A stretch of 64,000 nucleotides of DNA, from positions 97,082,707 to 97,146,706 of the forward strand of contig CP136067.1 in NCBI GenBank assembly GCA_032622095.1, in the 5' to 3' direction. The translations under genes were made by a program, and so were the position numbers. Below the pieces are notes generated by a model. That model ran no database searches. It was not told the origin of the DNA and saw only the letters and a list, made by a program, of their open reading frames with translations. Origin of the DNA: Siphonodentalium dalli. Lineage: Eukaryota; Mollusca; Scaphopoda; Gadilida; Siphonodentaliidae. This document shows, one piece after another, positions 22,985-34,745 of this stretch; the stretch's first letter is position 1, and every line of letters starts with the position of its first letter.

Positions 22985-24187
22985 GCTTACCATCTCATAA
23001 CACCAGCACACATGTATGATACGCCACGAATTCCATCGCGGAAGGATAGCACGAGAGACCCAACCATAACGACTATCTACCCGCGATGGAGCAAGTGCCG
23101 TATCGACAATCACATTAACACACGTGCGTTATGTGTTTATTACACTCCACCCATCCCAGAATCCGTGAATTAAAAACACAGACTTACAAAGTTCACTCAG
23201 GCACATCCATCGCTGTTGTTGTTATCTGTGATGGGGCGTTTACTTTATATTTCCGGTTTCATTGTTGATGCAAACGTCGTTTATGTCATTTGACGTCAAC
23301 GGGATGAGCATGCACACGTGTGGTGGTAAACGGGTTGCTAAATTCGACACAGCAAGAACACTCTAAGTATAGGAACAAGCTACCTATGGTAGCGCTGCAA
23401 TATTATGAAGACTATTTAACCAAGAAGTAAATTATATCATGTATTTGAGATTCAGAAAACAGGTTTTGGGCTTGAGCCATAGTAAAACTTCCGGTCTTCT
23501 AGTCTTATTTCTATTTTCATACTGATATGTGACATTTTTATTTCATAAAACTAACTCTGGCTTGAGCTAAGCAATATATTGACAATAAGTTGGTGCGTGA
23601 AAAAATGTCACATTACCACGATTTAGAACAAAACTTGTTTTCACCCTTATTTGAGCTGATTGTTGTCAAATTTCGTCAATGAAACTCAATTGTAAAATAC
23701 TAATGGTTCGTGTATTTCAACGGAAACGTACGTTGAAAATAAGCCACACAAAATTATATGTTGTCCTTAGGTTTTAACAACAGCATATCAAAAGAGGCAG
23801 GTAATTTTGGCAGAATTGACCACTGATCTCGATGGTTCGACACATCAAGTCATCAAGATAGCAGAAACAGTCTGGAGTCGTATAGACAATTAAATCACCA
23901 ACCAAATAAGGCTATTTAAAGTAAACATGATCCAAACTCATTTCTGTCAAACATAATGTCTAAATACAACATATTTCGTGTATGGCCGGCGATCCCTGGC
24001 ATCGTCGCCATTTTGTGACGACACACGCTGTGTTATCGTCGGATTGTCCCAAAAGCGGAATATTACTACATTAATGATGAACCTTGAACATCCAGGTGAG
24101 TCTTGATAGGGAAACTGTATTATATGCTTTGTAAATTGATCACGCGGTGTCAGATTCATCTCTGTATAGTGTATACGTGCATATTCA
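22985..24187. other. Gene-free stretch
   Basis: Only short open frames without domains. Nothing repeated within the window was noticed. Confidence 0.4.
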
Positions 24188-24731
24188 CTATTAGACCAAG
24201 TCTTCTCGGCCCACCACATCTGGGGATATCGGTTGGGATGATGCTGTTTTTAGACCGAGTCCCACCCGTTACTCATTCAAAAGAGGTACTACATCTAAAC
24301 GTGGAGCCCGGGGATTCACGTAAACCCCTGAATGTGGTTGATCACCTCACATGTCCGCGAATACTCTTTATTCAAAATTCATTATCATCTACCATGCTAA
24401 AAATGGTATATAGTGATGATACGATCTGATAGCGCGACAAATCGATATTCCCTGGAAAAGTAGGTTTTGTTTATTTATATATCTCGTTACTTTGACATTC
24501 AAGGGACCTCTGATATATGCAATTTTGATACATCATGCTTGGGAAAGGCTGCACTCTATGTTCGTATACGTATTTGACCTATTCCGAAGACATACAATCT
24601 ATCAGTTCTCCATCCCACGATTCTGGTCATTCTGTCCGTTATATAGGAGCAACGGGCGGGACTCGGTTCAAAAACAGCATCATTCCAACCGGCATCCCAA
24701 TGTGTTTGTTGACCGGGAAGACTTGGTCTAA
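24188..24731. mobile_element. ~545-bp TIR MITE
   Basis: Left arm TTAGACCAAGTCTTCTCGG pairs with the right arm CCGGGAAGACTTGGTCTAA. The inverted similarity extends ~85 bp inward through GATGCTGTTTTTAGACCGAG and its partner near 24660. CACTAT lies close to both ends and may be a target duplication. Open frames across it (24103-24429, 24492-24731) come from the arms and are not genes. Confidence 0.75.
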
Positions 24732-25164
24732 CACACTATAATAAACCTCATTGTCACACAAAAACCTGATTTACATAGAGGAATTTTAAGCACGTGGAGA
24801 TGTGCGATTACCTTCAGAAAACATCATGACATGCAACATAATTTGCATAAAACGTTTTGTTTTCTAATTGTGCGATGATTTATGACATTTTTTCCAAGGG
24901 AGGCAAACCATTCACGAGAGCGAATTTTCGTGATCCTGATGACGGTTATACCCGCCATTGCACCCGGGTGAGGACGTTGCCTTTATGGCGGCCTTTGTGA
25001 CAAAACAATAGAGCCACGATGTTCTCGGAGGTTAACGAGGAAGCTATGAGTGGTCACAGTGGCGCTGGGGTATGCATATAGTAGACATTAAATGTCAGGA
25101 TACTTAGGAGGAATGCATAGAGTAGACATTAATTACCACAGTAGGGAGTTTACATTCAAACGTT

Positions 25165-25330
25165 ATCCTCGTGCAAATAGGTTCATATAGGAACTAAATA
25201 TTCACATAGGTTCATGTTAAACTTATTTTATTCTGAAATAAGCCCATATAGGACTGATACCTGTTATTTCGTTGAATAGCACCGGCCGCAGCGAAAACAC
25301 ATTATAAGAGATGTTCAACTGGTAAGTCTC
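25165..25330 (+). repeat. Partial copy of the ~365-bp interspersed repeat
   Basis: CCTCGTGCAAATAGGTTCAT followed by ACACATTATAAGAGATGTTC matches the 5' half of the family. The 3' half is absent. Confidence 0.65.
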
Positions 25331-26777
25331 GTATGGGTTGTGGTACGCGAGATGATGGGTTAACCTAGAATAAATTGATAAAGAAGCGATTTTGGTGTCA
25401 ATAGACGCAGGACAGTACTCAGTATAACATATCTAAAATCCGATAAGATCCGCTTTGGGGAAACTTTGTAATCCAATATGGCGTCCAACATGGTTGCCTA
25501 TATGATATCAGTTAACGAAATAAGTCAGTATAGTGTGTGTGGAATTAGAAAATAATACAATCGCGGACATGAAATGGCTGTCAATATGGCCACAACTCCA
25601 AGCCATACCACAACCAAAGCAACATATTGGATAACCACATATGAGTGAAAATAGGTATTGGTAATATACAAGTCTGGTGTTAAATATCGTTAAAGGTACA
25701 CATATCACTGAATCAGATCCATCTGAAGTGTGTATCGGTGACTACAACGCAAGTCAATCTCAATGATTTGTGTCTTGAAAGTTTGGGATTTCTCCTTAGA
25801 ATACACCCAACAGTCGGACCAAACATAAAAACACCGAGCACGCAGCACACGAAGTATTGTTTCGCCACACACTGTGTTGTAGTTTCATTCGGAATGATCA
25901 TTTATTATGGAATATAACGCAAAAACTGAAACGCATAGCCTTGTGGTATACATACTAGTTAAATTCTCGAATGTTTCAACACTCTCCGTTATAATAAACC
26001 ATACACGTATGTCGCAATGCTTATTATATTGTACATTTTGGTTAAGACTAATGTTCATGCTGCAAACAACCCGGTTTCTTAGTAGACAATTTTGTTCATA
26101 TTACTTCAGTCGGTACTTTACAACTGGAATATGCTACCACGCAATGCACAATATAGGTTTCAGTATGTTGTTGTTTGAAAATATCTTGCCAATACCACCC
26201 ACAAATGTGTGCTAAATATAAGGTATTAGCGTTTAAGCTATTATTTCAACGTCGAACACCCATCCAATGTTGCTATTTGTAGTTTTATGTGCAGCAGATA
26301 TGTGTCACGTTAATGAGAAGTGGCAAACGCGGTTATGCGGTTGCAGAAAACGTAATAAGTTTACCGTATGTGTGACCTTGGTGAATAAAACTAAATATAA
26401 TTCCCACGTATAAACCCTATCTCTGCCACAGTATGGCAATTTTGCTAAAGTTTAGAACTTACTGAATATACCATATGGTACTCCTTTGTATTTTGATAAA
26501 GTGCGTTCATAGTATACCAACATGCATTTTGTGATACAAGAGAAATATTCTTGTGTCAGTGCTTGATCGGAGGCAACAATGACCACTATATTCAGACATG
26601 GACAATAGGATCTACATATTTTATCAAGTACTCTATGAATCTCTCAAAGTGTACTATAGCAGTGAATTTAAAAAGGTTTGTTGTTGTAGATATCAAAATA
26701 AATTATGATTGGTCACACTCGTGAGACTGCTCTGAGTGCATATATAACTGCTTATTATAGTAAACATAACTAAAAAT
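25331..26777. other. Gene-free stretch
   Basis: Several 60-100-codon open frames (for example 25907-26215) carry no recognisable domain or splice context. Nothing else is identified. Confidence 0.4.
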
Positions 26778-27586
26778 TAGTATCAGCTTAGGCACATTCT
26801 GAATTCAACTATTATAGTTGTATTCAACTATAAATATGAATATCGTCGTTTTGTGACTTATATACAAGAGGCATAACCCAATATCATATTTAAAAAATGA
26901 TTCAAGACAGTGTCATACTATATCTGTACCATGTTTGTTCATGTGACGAAATAACGAAAAAATAGTGATGGTGGCACATGCTAAGGAAGTCAACTAACAT
27001 TAAATTGGTCTAAAAAAATTTTCTTCACGAATGAGCGGTTAAGTGATCAAGTTAATATTACTTAGAAAGGCAACCTTGTGTCGTTATTAACTAAAATAAT
27101 TAAGCGCGAAAGGTTTGCAAAATAAATGTTATCGGGAGACTGAAACTTTGATGTAATGTTGCTATACGAGTGCAATTTGGCTGTGTACTGTGATGCAGGC
27201 CTTGAAATAGTGTGTCTGTCATTTGCAGAATGAGGTCCACAGAGGGTGAATTTAGTGATGCTACCCCGCATAGCGGGCTGGCATCACCAAATTCACCCTC
27301 TGTGGACCTCATTCTGCTTACAACTCAACATAATGAAGTTCACAGAGGGTGAATTTGGTGATGCTAGCCCGCTATGCGGGGTAGCATCACTAAATTCACC
27401 CTCTGGGGACTTCATTCTGCAAATGACAGGCACACTATTTCAAGGCTTGCTGGGATGCGCGATCCCATAGTTTCCACAAAAACAGGGAAATTGCCGATTT
27501 AGCACCGTCAAATTCAACTATAATAGTTGAATATACATGTAGCTATAATAGTTGAATTCAGGATGTGTCTGACCTAGTTATCACTA
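26778..27586. mobile_element. ~810-bp TIR element with a nested palindromic element
   Basis: Outer arms TAGTATCAGCTTAGGCACAT and its imperfect complement at the right end continue inward into AATTCAACTATTATAGTTG, which also occurs mirrored at 27510-27560. The arms themselves contain small palindromes. The 27199-27446 double palindrome lies inside but is off-centre, suggesting one element inserted into another. Confidence 0.6.
27199..27446. mobile_element. Double-hairpin element (AGAGGGTGAATTTGGTGATG type)
   Basis: Outer arms GCCTTGAAATAGTGTG and CACACTATTTCAAGGC enclose two hairpins at 27225-27317 and 27332-27416. Each hairpin has ~40-bp arms (GAGGTCCACAGAGGGTGAAT and partner), and the second is the reverse complement of the first. 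A single-hairpin copy lies at 29540-29633, and separated arms lie in the large palindrome at 62625-62668 and 63150-63193. Non-coding. Confidence 0.8.
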
Positions 27587-27759
27587 TAATAATCTACAGA
27601 TAATGTTTTCAGAAGTTAACAAGGAATATGTGGTAGACATTAAATATCAGGAGGAATATACATTCAAACATTGGTCGAAACAATGAAGGTAGTCACACGT
27701 ACGCAGCAAACTAACATCGTACAACGCAAAACGACGTCGCAATTTGTTGACCTAGTCTA

Positions 27760-28140
27760 ATCTAATCATTAAAAGCGGTCAGCAGAATAATTGGGCGTGA
27801 TTATCAAAGTTCAGCCGAATTGCACTTGACGCCAGTTATGTATACCGATTACGTTATCGTTGCTAAGTGCTTGGTGATATTATATTGGGCTGACACAATG
27901 TGCTGCATGAGCTAATCTCACATCCTCGGCTGATGTTGTGAAAATAAATAAGAATAAACTCAGCTTTTTTATGGGAAAAGTCATCGAAAAACTATATACA
28001 TATAAGAAATGAATGCTGTGGGTATCTGTGTTATTGGGGGATACGCTCTGTGTTCATTGGGCACATTTAGTGAGAACTGTTTCGCGGATCACAACCAAAG
28101 CGACATATCACCAATAACACAAACAAACACACCCACTACA
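27760..28140 (+). repeat. Interspersed repeat ending in TGTGTTATTGGGGG
   Basis: This matches 45725-46130 in the opposite orientation: shared landmarks are a GACCTAGTCTAATCTAAT-like 5' part, CAGCTTTTTTATGGGAAAAG and GTGTTATTGGGGGATAC, and a complementary CCAATAACACA phrase ends it. So the 3' ~110 bp form a hairpin. It is non-coding and of unknown class. Confidence 0.65.
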
Positions 28141-28152
28141 AACATTTCTTAA

Positions 28153-28543
28153 CCCTTTACCCAACAAACCGGCCAAAACCGGCCAAATAAAGCTTCAACA
28201 GCCTAAAATATCTTTGGTCTGTCTCAATAGAACCATACAAATATGGATATCATTGGAACCGGCTCCTTGACCACATTGTGATAGTTACAGTTATGCCCTG
28301 TGCCAATGCATTCTCTTATATATGCGAGTCGACCATAGGTCGCCTCGCATATATACGAGAATGCATTGGCCTAAACAAAAATCTTTTTTTTAACACTTTT
28401 TACCATTTTTTCTTACATTCTTTAACAATTTTATAATTTTTAATGTGTTAAGCCAATGTATTCTCTTATATATGCGAGGCGACCTATGGTCGACTCGCAT
28501 GTATAAGTGAATGCATTGGCACAGGGCCCTTCTGTTGGGTAAA
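28153..28543 (+). mobile_element. TTAA MITE, copy C, right tip missing
   Basis: TTAA at 28149-28152 and CCCTTTACCCAACA at the left tip; both hairpins are present with a few changes. The right tip stops at TGTTGGGTAAA, followed by ACTATTCC, so the final GGG and TTAA are lost. The right part takes part in the tandem duplication that follows. Confidence 0.85.
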
Positions 28544-29225
28544 ACTATTCCGGTGAAATTATATCAACCTTTTTTATTTTTATTGTGAAAGATGTATAAC
28601 AAATGAGGAAAATACATATTAAGTTTTAGTGTGGACATCATCAGACATTTTTGTTATTTCTGGTCACATGATGATCGGCATTGTTTGCTCTGACTTGATA
28701 TTGATAGAATATTCGAAGCATCACCAACTTCTTTCACCATTCTACAATAAACCCTCTGCCCCACAATGAACTGTTTGCTGCGGTCCCACGAATAGAGTGT
28801 TATTTAAATGAGTTTACTATTCTTGGTGTTTTATTATTAACACCTACATATAACCATGGTCGACTCGCATATATAAGAGAATGCATTGGCACAGGGCCCT
28901 TCTGTTGGGTAAAACTATTCCGGTGAAATTATATCAACCTTTTTTATTTTTATTGTGAAAGATGTATAACAAATGAGGACAATACATATTAAGTTTTAGT
29001 GTGGACATCATCAGACATTTTTTTTATTTCTGGTCACATGATGATCGGCATTGTTTGCTCTGACTTGATATTGATAGAATATTCGAAGCATCACCAACTT
29101 CTTTCACCATTCTACAATAAACCCTCTGCCCCACAATGAACTGTTTGCTGGGGTCCCACGAATAGAGTGTTATTTAAATGAGTTTACTATTCTTGGTGTT
29201 TTATTATTAACACCTACATATAACC
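28486..29225 (+). repeat. 370-bp tandem duplication starting in a MITE hairpin loop
   Basis: 28486-28855 and 28856-29225 are near-identical. Each starts ATGGTCGACTCGCAT in the loop of the second MITE hairpin, runs through the MITE right end and continues into unique flank (ACTATTCCGGTGAAATTATA). The first unit's hairpin arm has since mutated; the second keeps the intact arm. Confidence 0.9.
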
Positions 29226-29292
29226 ATGTGTTTTATTATTAACACCTACATATAACCATGTGTTTTATTATTAACACCTACATATAACCATG
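29197..29292 (+). repeat. 32-bp tandem repeat, three units
   Basis: TGTTTTATTATTAACACC - TACATATAACCATG occurs three times head to tail at 29197, 29229 and 29261, extending the end of the 370-bp duplication. Confidence 0.95.
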
Positions 29293-29539
29293 TGTTTTTT
29301 TGGCATTATACGGGACGTCGGGTGTCTGTTGTGAGGTACATGTCTTAAGGGAACTACTCGTCATTGGGTATTCAGTAAAGAACATGTTAACGTGATCAGA
29401 ATTTTTTTTTTTTTGTTCATCTATATCTCCAAATTGGCAGACGACACGTTGCATAATCCAGGTTCCCAAGAGGTGTACATAGCAATATTCACCATTTGAG
29501 TCTGCGTCTGAGTCTATGTCTCCCATAGCAGACGAGGCC

Positions 29540-29633
29540 ATGCAGAATGAGGTCCATCAGAGGGTGAATTTGGTTATGCTAGCTGCTATGTGGGATAACG
29601 TCACTAAATTCACCCTCTGGGGACCTCATTCTT
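29540..29633. mobile_element. Single-hairpin relic of the 27199 family
   Basis: GCAGAATGAGGTCCATCAGA is mirrored by CTGGGGACCTCATTCTTC. It is followed by CAAATGACTGGCACTA, the same right margin as 27199-27446. The loop has decayed. Confidence 0.8.
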
Positions 29634-30778
29634 CAAATGACTGGCACTATATTCAGGATTGTTCGACAATGGCTGTGTTGGTGGTGTTGAAAAGCTATCA
29701 AAATAATCATCTACTGTGAATACAAATGATAAGACTGTCCAATTCAAATGAAAGAATGTAGACATTTTGCTAAACTCGCGGATATAATTTACGATAACGG
29801 TTATGTTAGTACGTCTTAAAATTATGCGCACGTTCTGTAGCCGCGATTTCCCAAACGGCCACAAGGTATAGAGTTTCAATTTCGTCGGTTTCTCCCCCGT
29901 GTGGGCCCGGGGTAGAATAAGCCTACCGCCCCACTGCGAGGTGTAAGAATTCCCCAATGTGGCACCATATTTGCCATTGGGCGCTTGCCATGAGGCGCGT
30001 TGAAGGAGTCCTTGGTGTACCAGGGCTACCGTATCACGTGAGGCATCTACCTGTGGATACGGCTGAGCTCATGGTCCTCTTTGGTCCTACATCTCTTCAA
30101 GGCGGGTGTGTGGTTGAGTTGACCCGCTAGTCGCGCCTCTCTACAGTGTTTCAGATTCAATTTGTGGCGTATTGATCGTCTGATGTTTGCAGTGCTGTTT
30201 TCTGTTTTTTTTTCAAGTATATGATGTTTCTGTTCTCGCCTGTCTCTTCAGTGTTCGATTTTCTAAGGCTGTTGATGGAGTAAAACTTCCCTTTGTATAG
30301 ATATCTTTTGACTTTCAATCGATGTGTACACCCGCCGACATTGAAGACACTATTTGTGGATTGAGGCTGTCGGTTGGGTGAAATATGGCATTCTTCTGTC
30401 TCACCCACCCAACCGTCAGCTTGACATATTGATAAAGGTTCATACGTGATTCATCGACTATAAATACCTTATCAATATCAAATAAGATATTAAAAGGCAC
30501 TTTACATATTTCTGTGTGCAGACTTGGTAATTTCGTGTTATTTATTTGCCATCTATTATGTATTATTGTGCCATTTGTATACGTTTTTTAGTATGCTTGC
30601 GCGCTAGTCAGTTCTTGAATTAATATTCCTGACTCAAAAATGGAAACAATCCTACTGTGTGCTTTTATTTGTACATAGCTCACTGTTTTAATCTGATCCA
30701 CTGTCATATTTATATACACGGTTTCTTCGCTCCGATCTTCTTTTTATACCAGCTTTCGTTCTTGGTTGTGATATGGCC
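29634..30778. other. Gene-free stretch
   Basis: A GC-richer block at about 29900-30140 (GGGGTAGAATAAGCCTACCG ...) stands out and may be an old SINE-like repeat; I could not confirm it. Open frames here have no domains. Confidence 0.35.
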
Positions 30779-31580
30779 TAGTAGTGAGGGGCCACGTGTA
30801 GTTTCGTGCGACTTGTGTGCCAAGTTTGATTTTTTGTGCGTTTCTAGTTATTCCGGAATCAGGCTTTCCAAAAAAGTTGGTCTACAATTTTTTCCATGGA
30901 TATTACCTCGATTGGGCGCTTTTGAAATTTAAAGAGCGTTTTGTGATTTAAAAAATTGATATTATGCTTTATTTCACTTGATATAGGTGTCCTGATAATT
31001 TTTTTCCTAGTTTTCTCTGGTTTTTTATTCTCTTAGGCTTCAGACAATCCAAACAGGTTTGTTCTTGACTTCTGGGGGTTAGATATCTATATTTTGAGAG
31101 CGTTTAGTGATTAAAAATAGAACATTTGCATTATGTCATTGGATATATGAGATAGTGAGGGCCCATGTGTAGTTTGTGCGACTTGTGTGCCAAAATTGAT
31201 ATTTTTTTATGTTACTAGTTATTCCGGAGTCAAGCTTTCCAAAAAAGTTGGTCTACATCTTGTTCCATGGATATTACCTTAATTGGGCGCTTTTGAAATT
31301 TAAAGAGTGGTTTGTGATTGAAAAAATGATATTATGCTTTATTTCACTTGATATCGGTGTCGTGAAATTTTTTTTCTAGTTTTCTCTGGTTTTCTATAAT
31401 CTTTTAGGCTTCAGACAATCCAAACAGGTGTGTTCTTGACTTCTGGGGGTTAGATATCTCTATTTAGAGAGCGTTTAGTGATTAAAAATAGAAAATTTGA
31501 ATTATTTCATTGGATATATTAGATAGTGGGGGCCCACGTGTAGTTTCGTGCGTTTCTAGTTATTCTGGAGTCAGGATTTC
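30779..31580 (+). repeat. ~373-bp tandem repeat of the left margin
   Basis: Two full units and one partial unit begin with GTGAGGGCCCACGTGTAGTT-like text and contain CTTTCCAAAAAAGTTGGTCT and CAGACAATCCAAACAGG. Each contains GAGAGCGTTTAGTGATTAAA-type blocks, which recur in more decayed form to about 31860. Confidence 0.85.
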
Positions 31581-31935
31581 CAGTAACATGGTGGATCTTT
31601 AGTGGAATCTGATGAAATTACGTACAAGTTATAACAAAACAGTATACATGCCATTTTTGGGACAACGTTAGAGAGCATTTATGGATAGAAAATACATAAA
31701 ATTTAATATAATTTTACGAATTTGGAATTATATGATGCTATATTGTCAAGCGTGACGAAAACATTTATCGCAGTTTTCTTTTCCGTGATTAATAGCTGAT
31801 ATAATGACCATGCCATGCGGCTTATTTAACTGATTTAGAGAACATTCATCGATTAGGAAAATAGAAACTTAAAACTTTATTAGTTTACGATGCCAGAGGA
31901 TAACAGAAAGAGTTACACAATAAGTCACAATCAGC

Positions 31936-32948
31936 CTATTCATCCGATTCACTGTCGTCATCGACATCTTCGCTCCTGGAATTCAGATTAGGCATCTTGC
32001 TACAGTCGTGACGTTTGTAAACAGTACTTGTCGGAAGTGAGTTGCGCAGACAAACACAGTGATGAACTTGAGAACATTGACCTGTACAGACACATTTAAC
32101 ATGTTCCAAGACACTCTATGGAGTAGGAAGTTCAGGTGACCGTGTCGTCGACGCGAAATTGTCGCCATCCTTAGACTCCCAGCCGTGATCCAAATGTGAT
32201 GGAAGTTCTGGATGAGTTTTCTCATATGCTCTCCAAACCATGCCGATGAAATTCGCCCAATAGATATGGAGTTGAAGAGTACCCGGTGTTGGTGGCAACT
32301 TCTCTCCTTCGAGGTTTTTGAACCTGAACAGTTCCCATCACAGATCTTTGACATATTTCTGTTTTGTCTTTGGTTCATATTCGTGGCAAACAAAACTCTC
32401 AATGGCAGATATTGTTGCGTCCTCAACTTCTGCAGAAGTACCGATATTCTTAAGTCCATCAATAATGTCAGAATCATCGGATTCATCGATGCCCATGAAC
32501 GAATTCATCCACCATCTCTTCGTTATGCTACAAAACTTGCCTCCCCAGTCACCTCCAGAGATCGCGTGAAGACCAAGCAAACACTTACATTTGTGAGTCC
32601 ATAAGGCTTGGTGGATAGCTTTAATACTGATCAGGCGTTCAGACTTCATAACAAAATTTGGTTGATGTTGTTTGTCGCACAGAAATCTGGAGATGCAATC
32701 CATTAGCAACACAAGGACATCAGTATCGACAGAAGGGACGTCAATGACAGTTGGGTTGTGACTATCCCCTATATCCAGCACATGTATAATGAAATTAATG
32801 TGTCCGCTTCTTCGTGACTGTGTACCTCCAATCCATGCTTGATTTTGGCTGCCATGTCCCCACACACCGAAGTGCCAGCTAACACAACAAGTCGTTGGTA
32901 CCGATTATTGAATGCAAGAAGAAGCTTGTCCGCGAAGTATTCTGTGAT
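31936..32948 (-). pseudogene. Decayed PIN/FEN-like protein (HEEADT ... DTDVLVLL ... cysteine-rich tail)
   Basis: Read on the minus strand from 32948: FADKLLLAFNNRYQRLVVL, AGTSVCGDMAAKIKHGLEV, then HSHEEADT. After a frameshift between 32772 and about 32745 it continues IDVPSVDTDVLVLLM, then KCLLGLHAISGGDWGGKF, FVCHEYEP, LPPTPGTLQLHIYWANF and HGWESKDG. It ends with a cysteine-rich tail (CVCTGQC ... HDCSK) and an acidic DDDSESDE before the stop at 31936-31938. Two in-frame nonsense codons break the last part: TGA at 32338-32340 and TAG at 32116-32118. The motif order matches an uncharacterised metazoan family often repeated in genomes; the acidic EADT and DTD residues suggest a PIN/FEN-type nuclease fold (inference). 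The N-terminus is replaced by minisatellite: an in-frame stop lies at 32949-32951. Confidence 0.75.
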
Positions 32949-32952
32949 CTAC

Positions 32953-34745
32953 GAGGGACAATGCACTGTTTAATGCTGCACCAGCAAAGCTCCCGCCATG
33001 AAAGTGATAAGGCACTTTTTATTGCTGCACCAGCACAGCTCCGCCATGAATGGGATACGGTAATGTTTAACACTGCACCAGCACAGCTCCCGTCACGAAT
33101 GGGATAAGGCACTGTTTTAATGCTGCACCAGCACAGCTAGCTCCGTCATGAATGGGATAAGGTACTGTTTAATGCTGAACCAGCAAAGCTCCCGTCGTGA
33201 AAGTGGTAAGGCACTGTTTAATGGTGCACCAGCACAGCTCCGTCGTGAATGTGATAAGGTACCACTTAATGCTGCACCAGCACAGCTCCCGTCATGAATG
33301 GGATAAGGTACTGTTTAATGCTGAAGCAGCAAGCTCCCGTCATGAAAGTGATAATGTACTGTTTAATGCTGCACCAGCAAAGCCCCCGTCATATGGAAGG
33401 GATAAAATACCGTTTAATGCTGCATCAGCACAGCTCCGTCATGAATGGAATAAGGTACTGTTTAATGCTGCACCAGCACAGCTCCCGCCATGAAAGGAAT
33501 AAGGCACTGTTTAATGCTGCACCAGCACAGATCCGCCACGAATGGGATAAGGTACTGTTTAATGCTGAACCAGCAAAGTTCCGTCATGAAAGGGTTAGGG
33601 AACTGTTTAATGCTGCACCAGCACAGCACCCGTCGTGAAAGGGATAAGGTACTGTTTAATGCTGCACCAGCACAGCTCCCGTCATGAATGGGATAAGGTA
33701 CTGTTTAATGCTGAAGCAGCAAGCTCCCGTCATGAAAGTGATAATGTACTGTTTAATGCTGCACCAGCAAAGCCCCCGTCATATGGAAGGGATAAAATAC
33801 CGTTTAATGCTGCATCAGCACAGCTCCGTCATGAATGGGATAAGGTACTGTTTAATGCTGCACCAGCACAGCTCCCGCCATGAAAGGAATAAGGCACTGT
33901 TTAATGCTGCACCAGCACAGATCCGCCACGAATGTGGTAAGGTACTGTTTAATGCTGAACCAGTAAAGTTCCGTCATGAAAGGGTTAGGGAACTGTTTAA
34001 TGCTGCACCAGCACAGCCCCCGTCGTGAAAGGGATAAGGTACTGTTTAATGCTGCACCAGCACATCTCCGTCATGAATGGGATAATGCACTGTTTAATGC
34101 TGTACCAGAACAGCTCCGTCATGAATGGGATAAGGTACTGTTTAATGTTGCACCAGCACAGCTCCCGTCGTGAACGGGATAAGGTACTGTTTAATGCTGA
34201 AGCAGCAAGCTACCGTCATGAAAGTGATAATGTACTGTTTAATGCTGCACCAGCACAGCTCCCGTCGTGAAAGGGATAAGGTACTGTTCAATGCTGTACC
34301 AGAACAGCTCCGTCATGAATGGGATAAGGTACTGTTTAATGCTGCACCAGCACAGCTTCCGTCGTGAACGGGATAAGATACTGTTTAATGATGCACCAGC
34401 GCAGATCCGCCACGAATGGGATAAGGTACTGTTTAATGCTGTACCAGAACAGCTCCGTCATGAATGGGATAAGGTACTGTTTAATGCTGCACCAGAACAG
34501 CTCCGTCATGAATGGGATAAGGTACTGTTTAATGCTGCACCAGCACAGCTCCCGTCGTGAACGGGATAAGATACTGTTTAATGATGCACCAGAGCAGCTC
34601 CGTCGTGAATGGGATAAGGTACTGTTTAATGCTGCACCAACACAGCTCCCACCATGAAAGAGATTAGGTGCTGTGAAATGCTGCACCAGAACAGCTCCAT
34701 CGTGAATGGGATAATGTACTGTTTAATGCTGCACCAGCGCAGCTC
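32953..34745 (+). repeat. ~49-bp minisatellite, about 36 units, derived from a TTAA-element end
   Basis: Units read CTGTTTAATGCTGCACCAGC - ACAGCTCCCGTCATGAA - (T/A)GGGATAAGGTA, 48-49 bp. Because many units are not multiples of three, long open frames cross the array in several frames; they are artefacts. A higher-order period of 390 bp (eight units) is visible: 33294-33638 and 33684-34028 are nearly identical. The unit resembles, in reverse, the first ~40 bp of the TTAA elements at 43807 and 46412. Confidence 0.95.

Noticed and set aside
31983-32486. 167-codon minus-strand frame
   Set aside because: It is an alternate frame of the relic; the cysteine-rich tail and LPPTPGT motif are in the frame carrying the in-frame stops.
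32212-32604. 130-codon plus-strand frame
   Set aside because: It is the antisense shadow of the nuclease-like relic, whose minus-strand translation matches a known pattern.
33197-34686. Many overlapping 65-116-codon frames with repetitive 'CLMLHQHSS' or 'LFNAAPAQL' text
   Set aside because: They are the ~49-bp minisatellite read in different frames; unit length is not a multiple of three and no start context is conserved.
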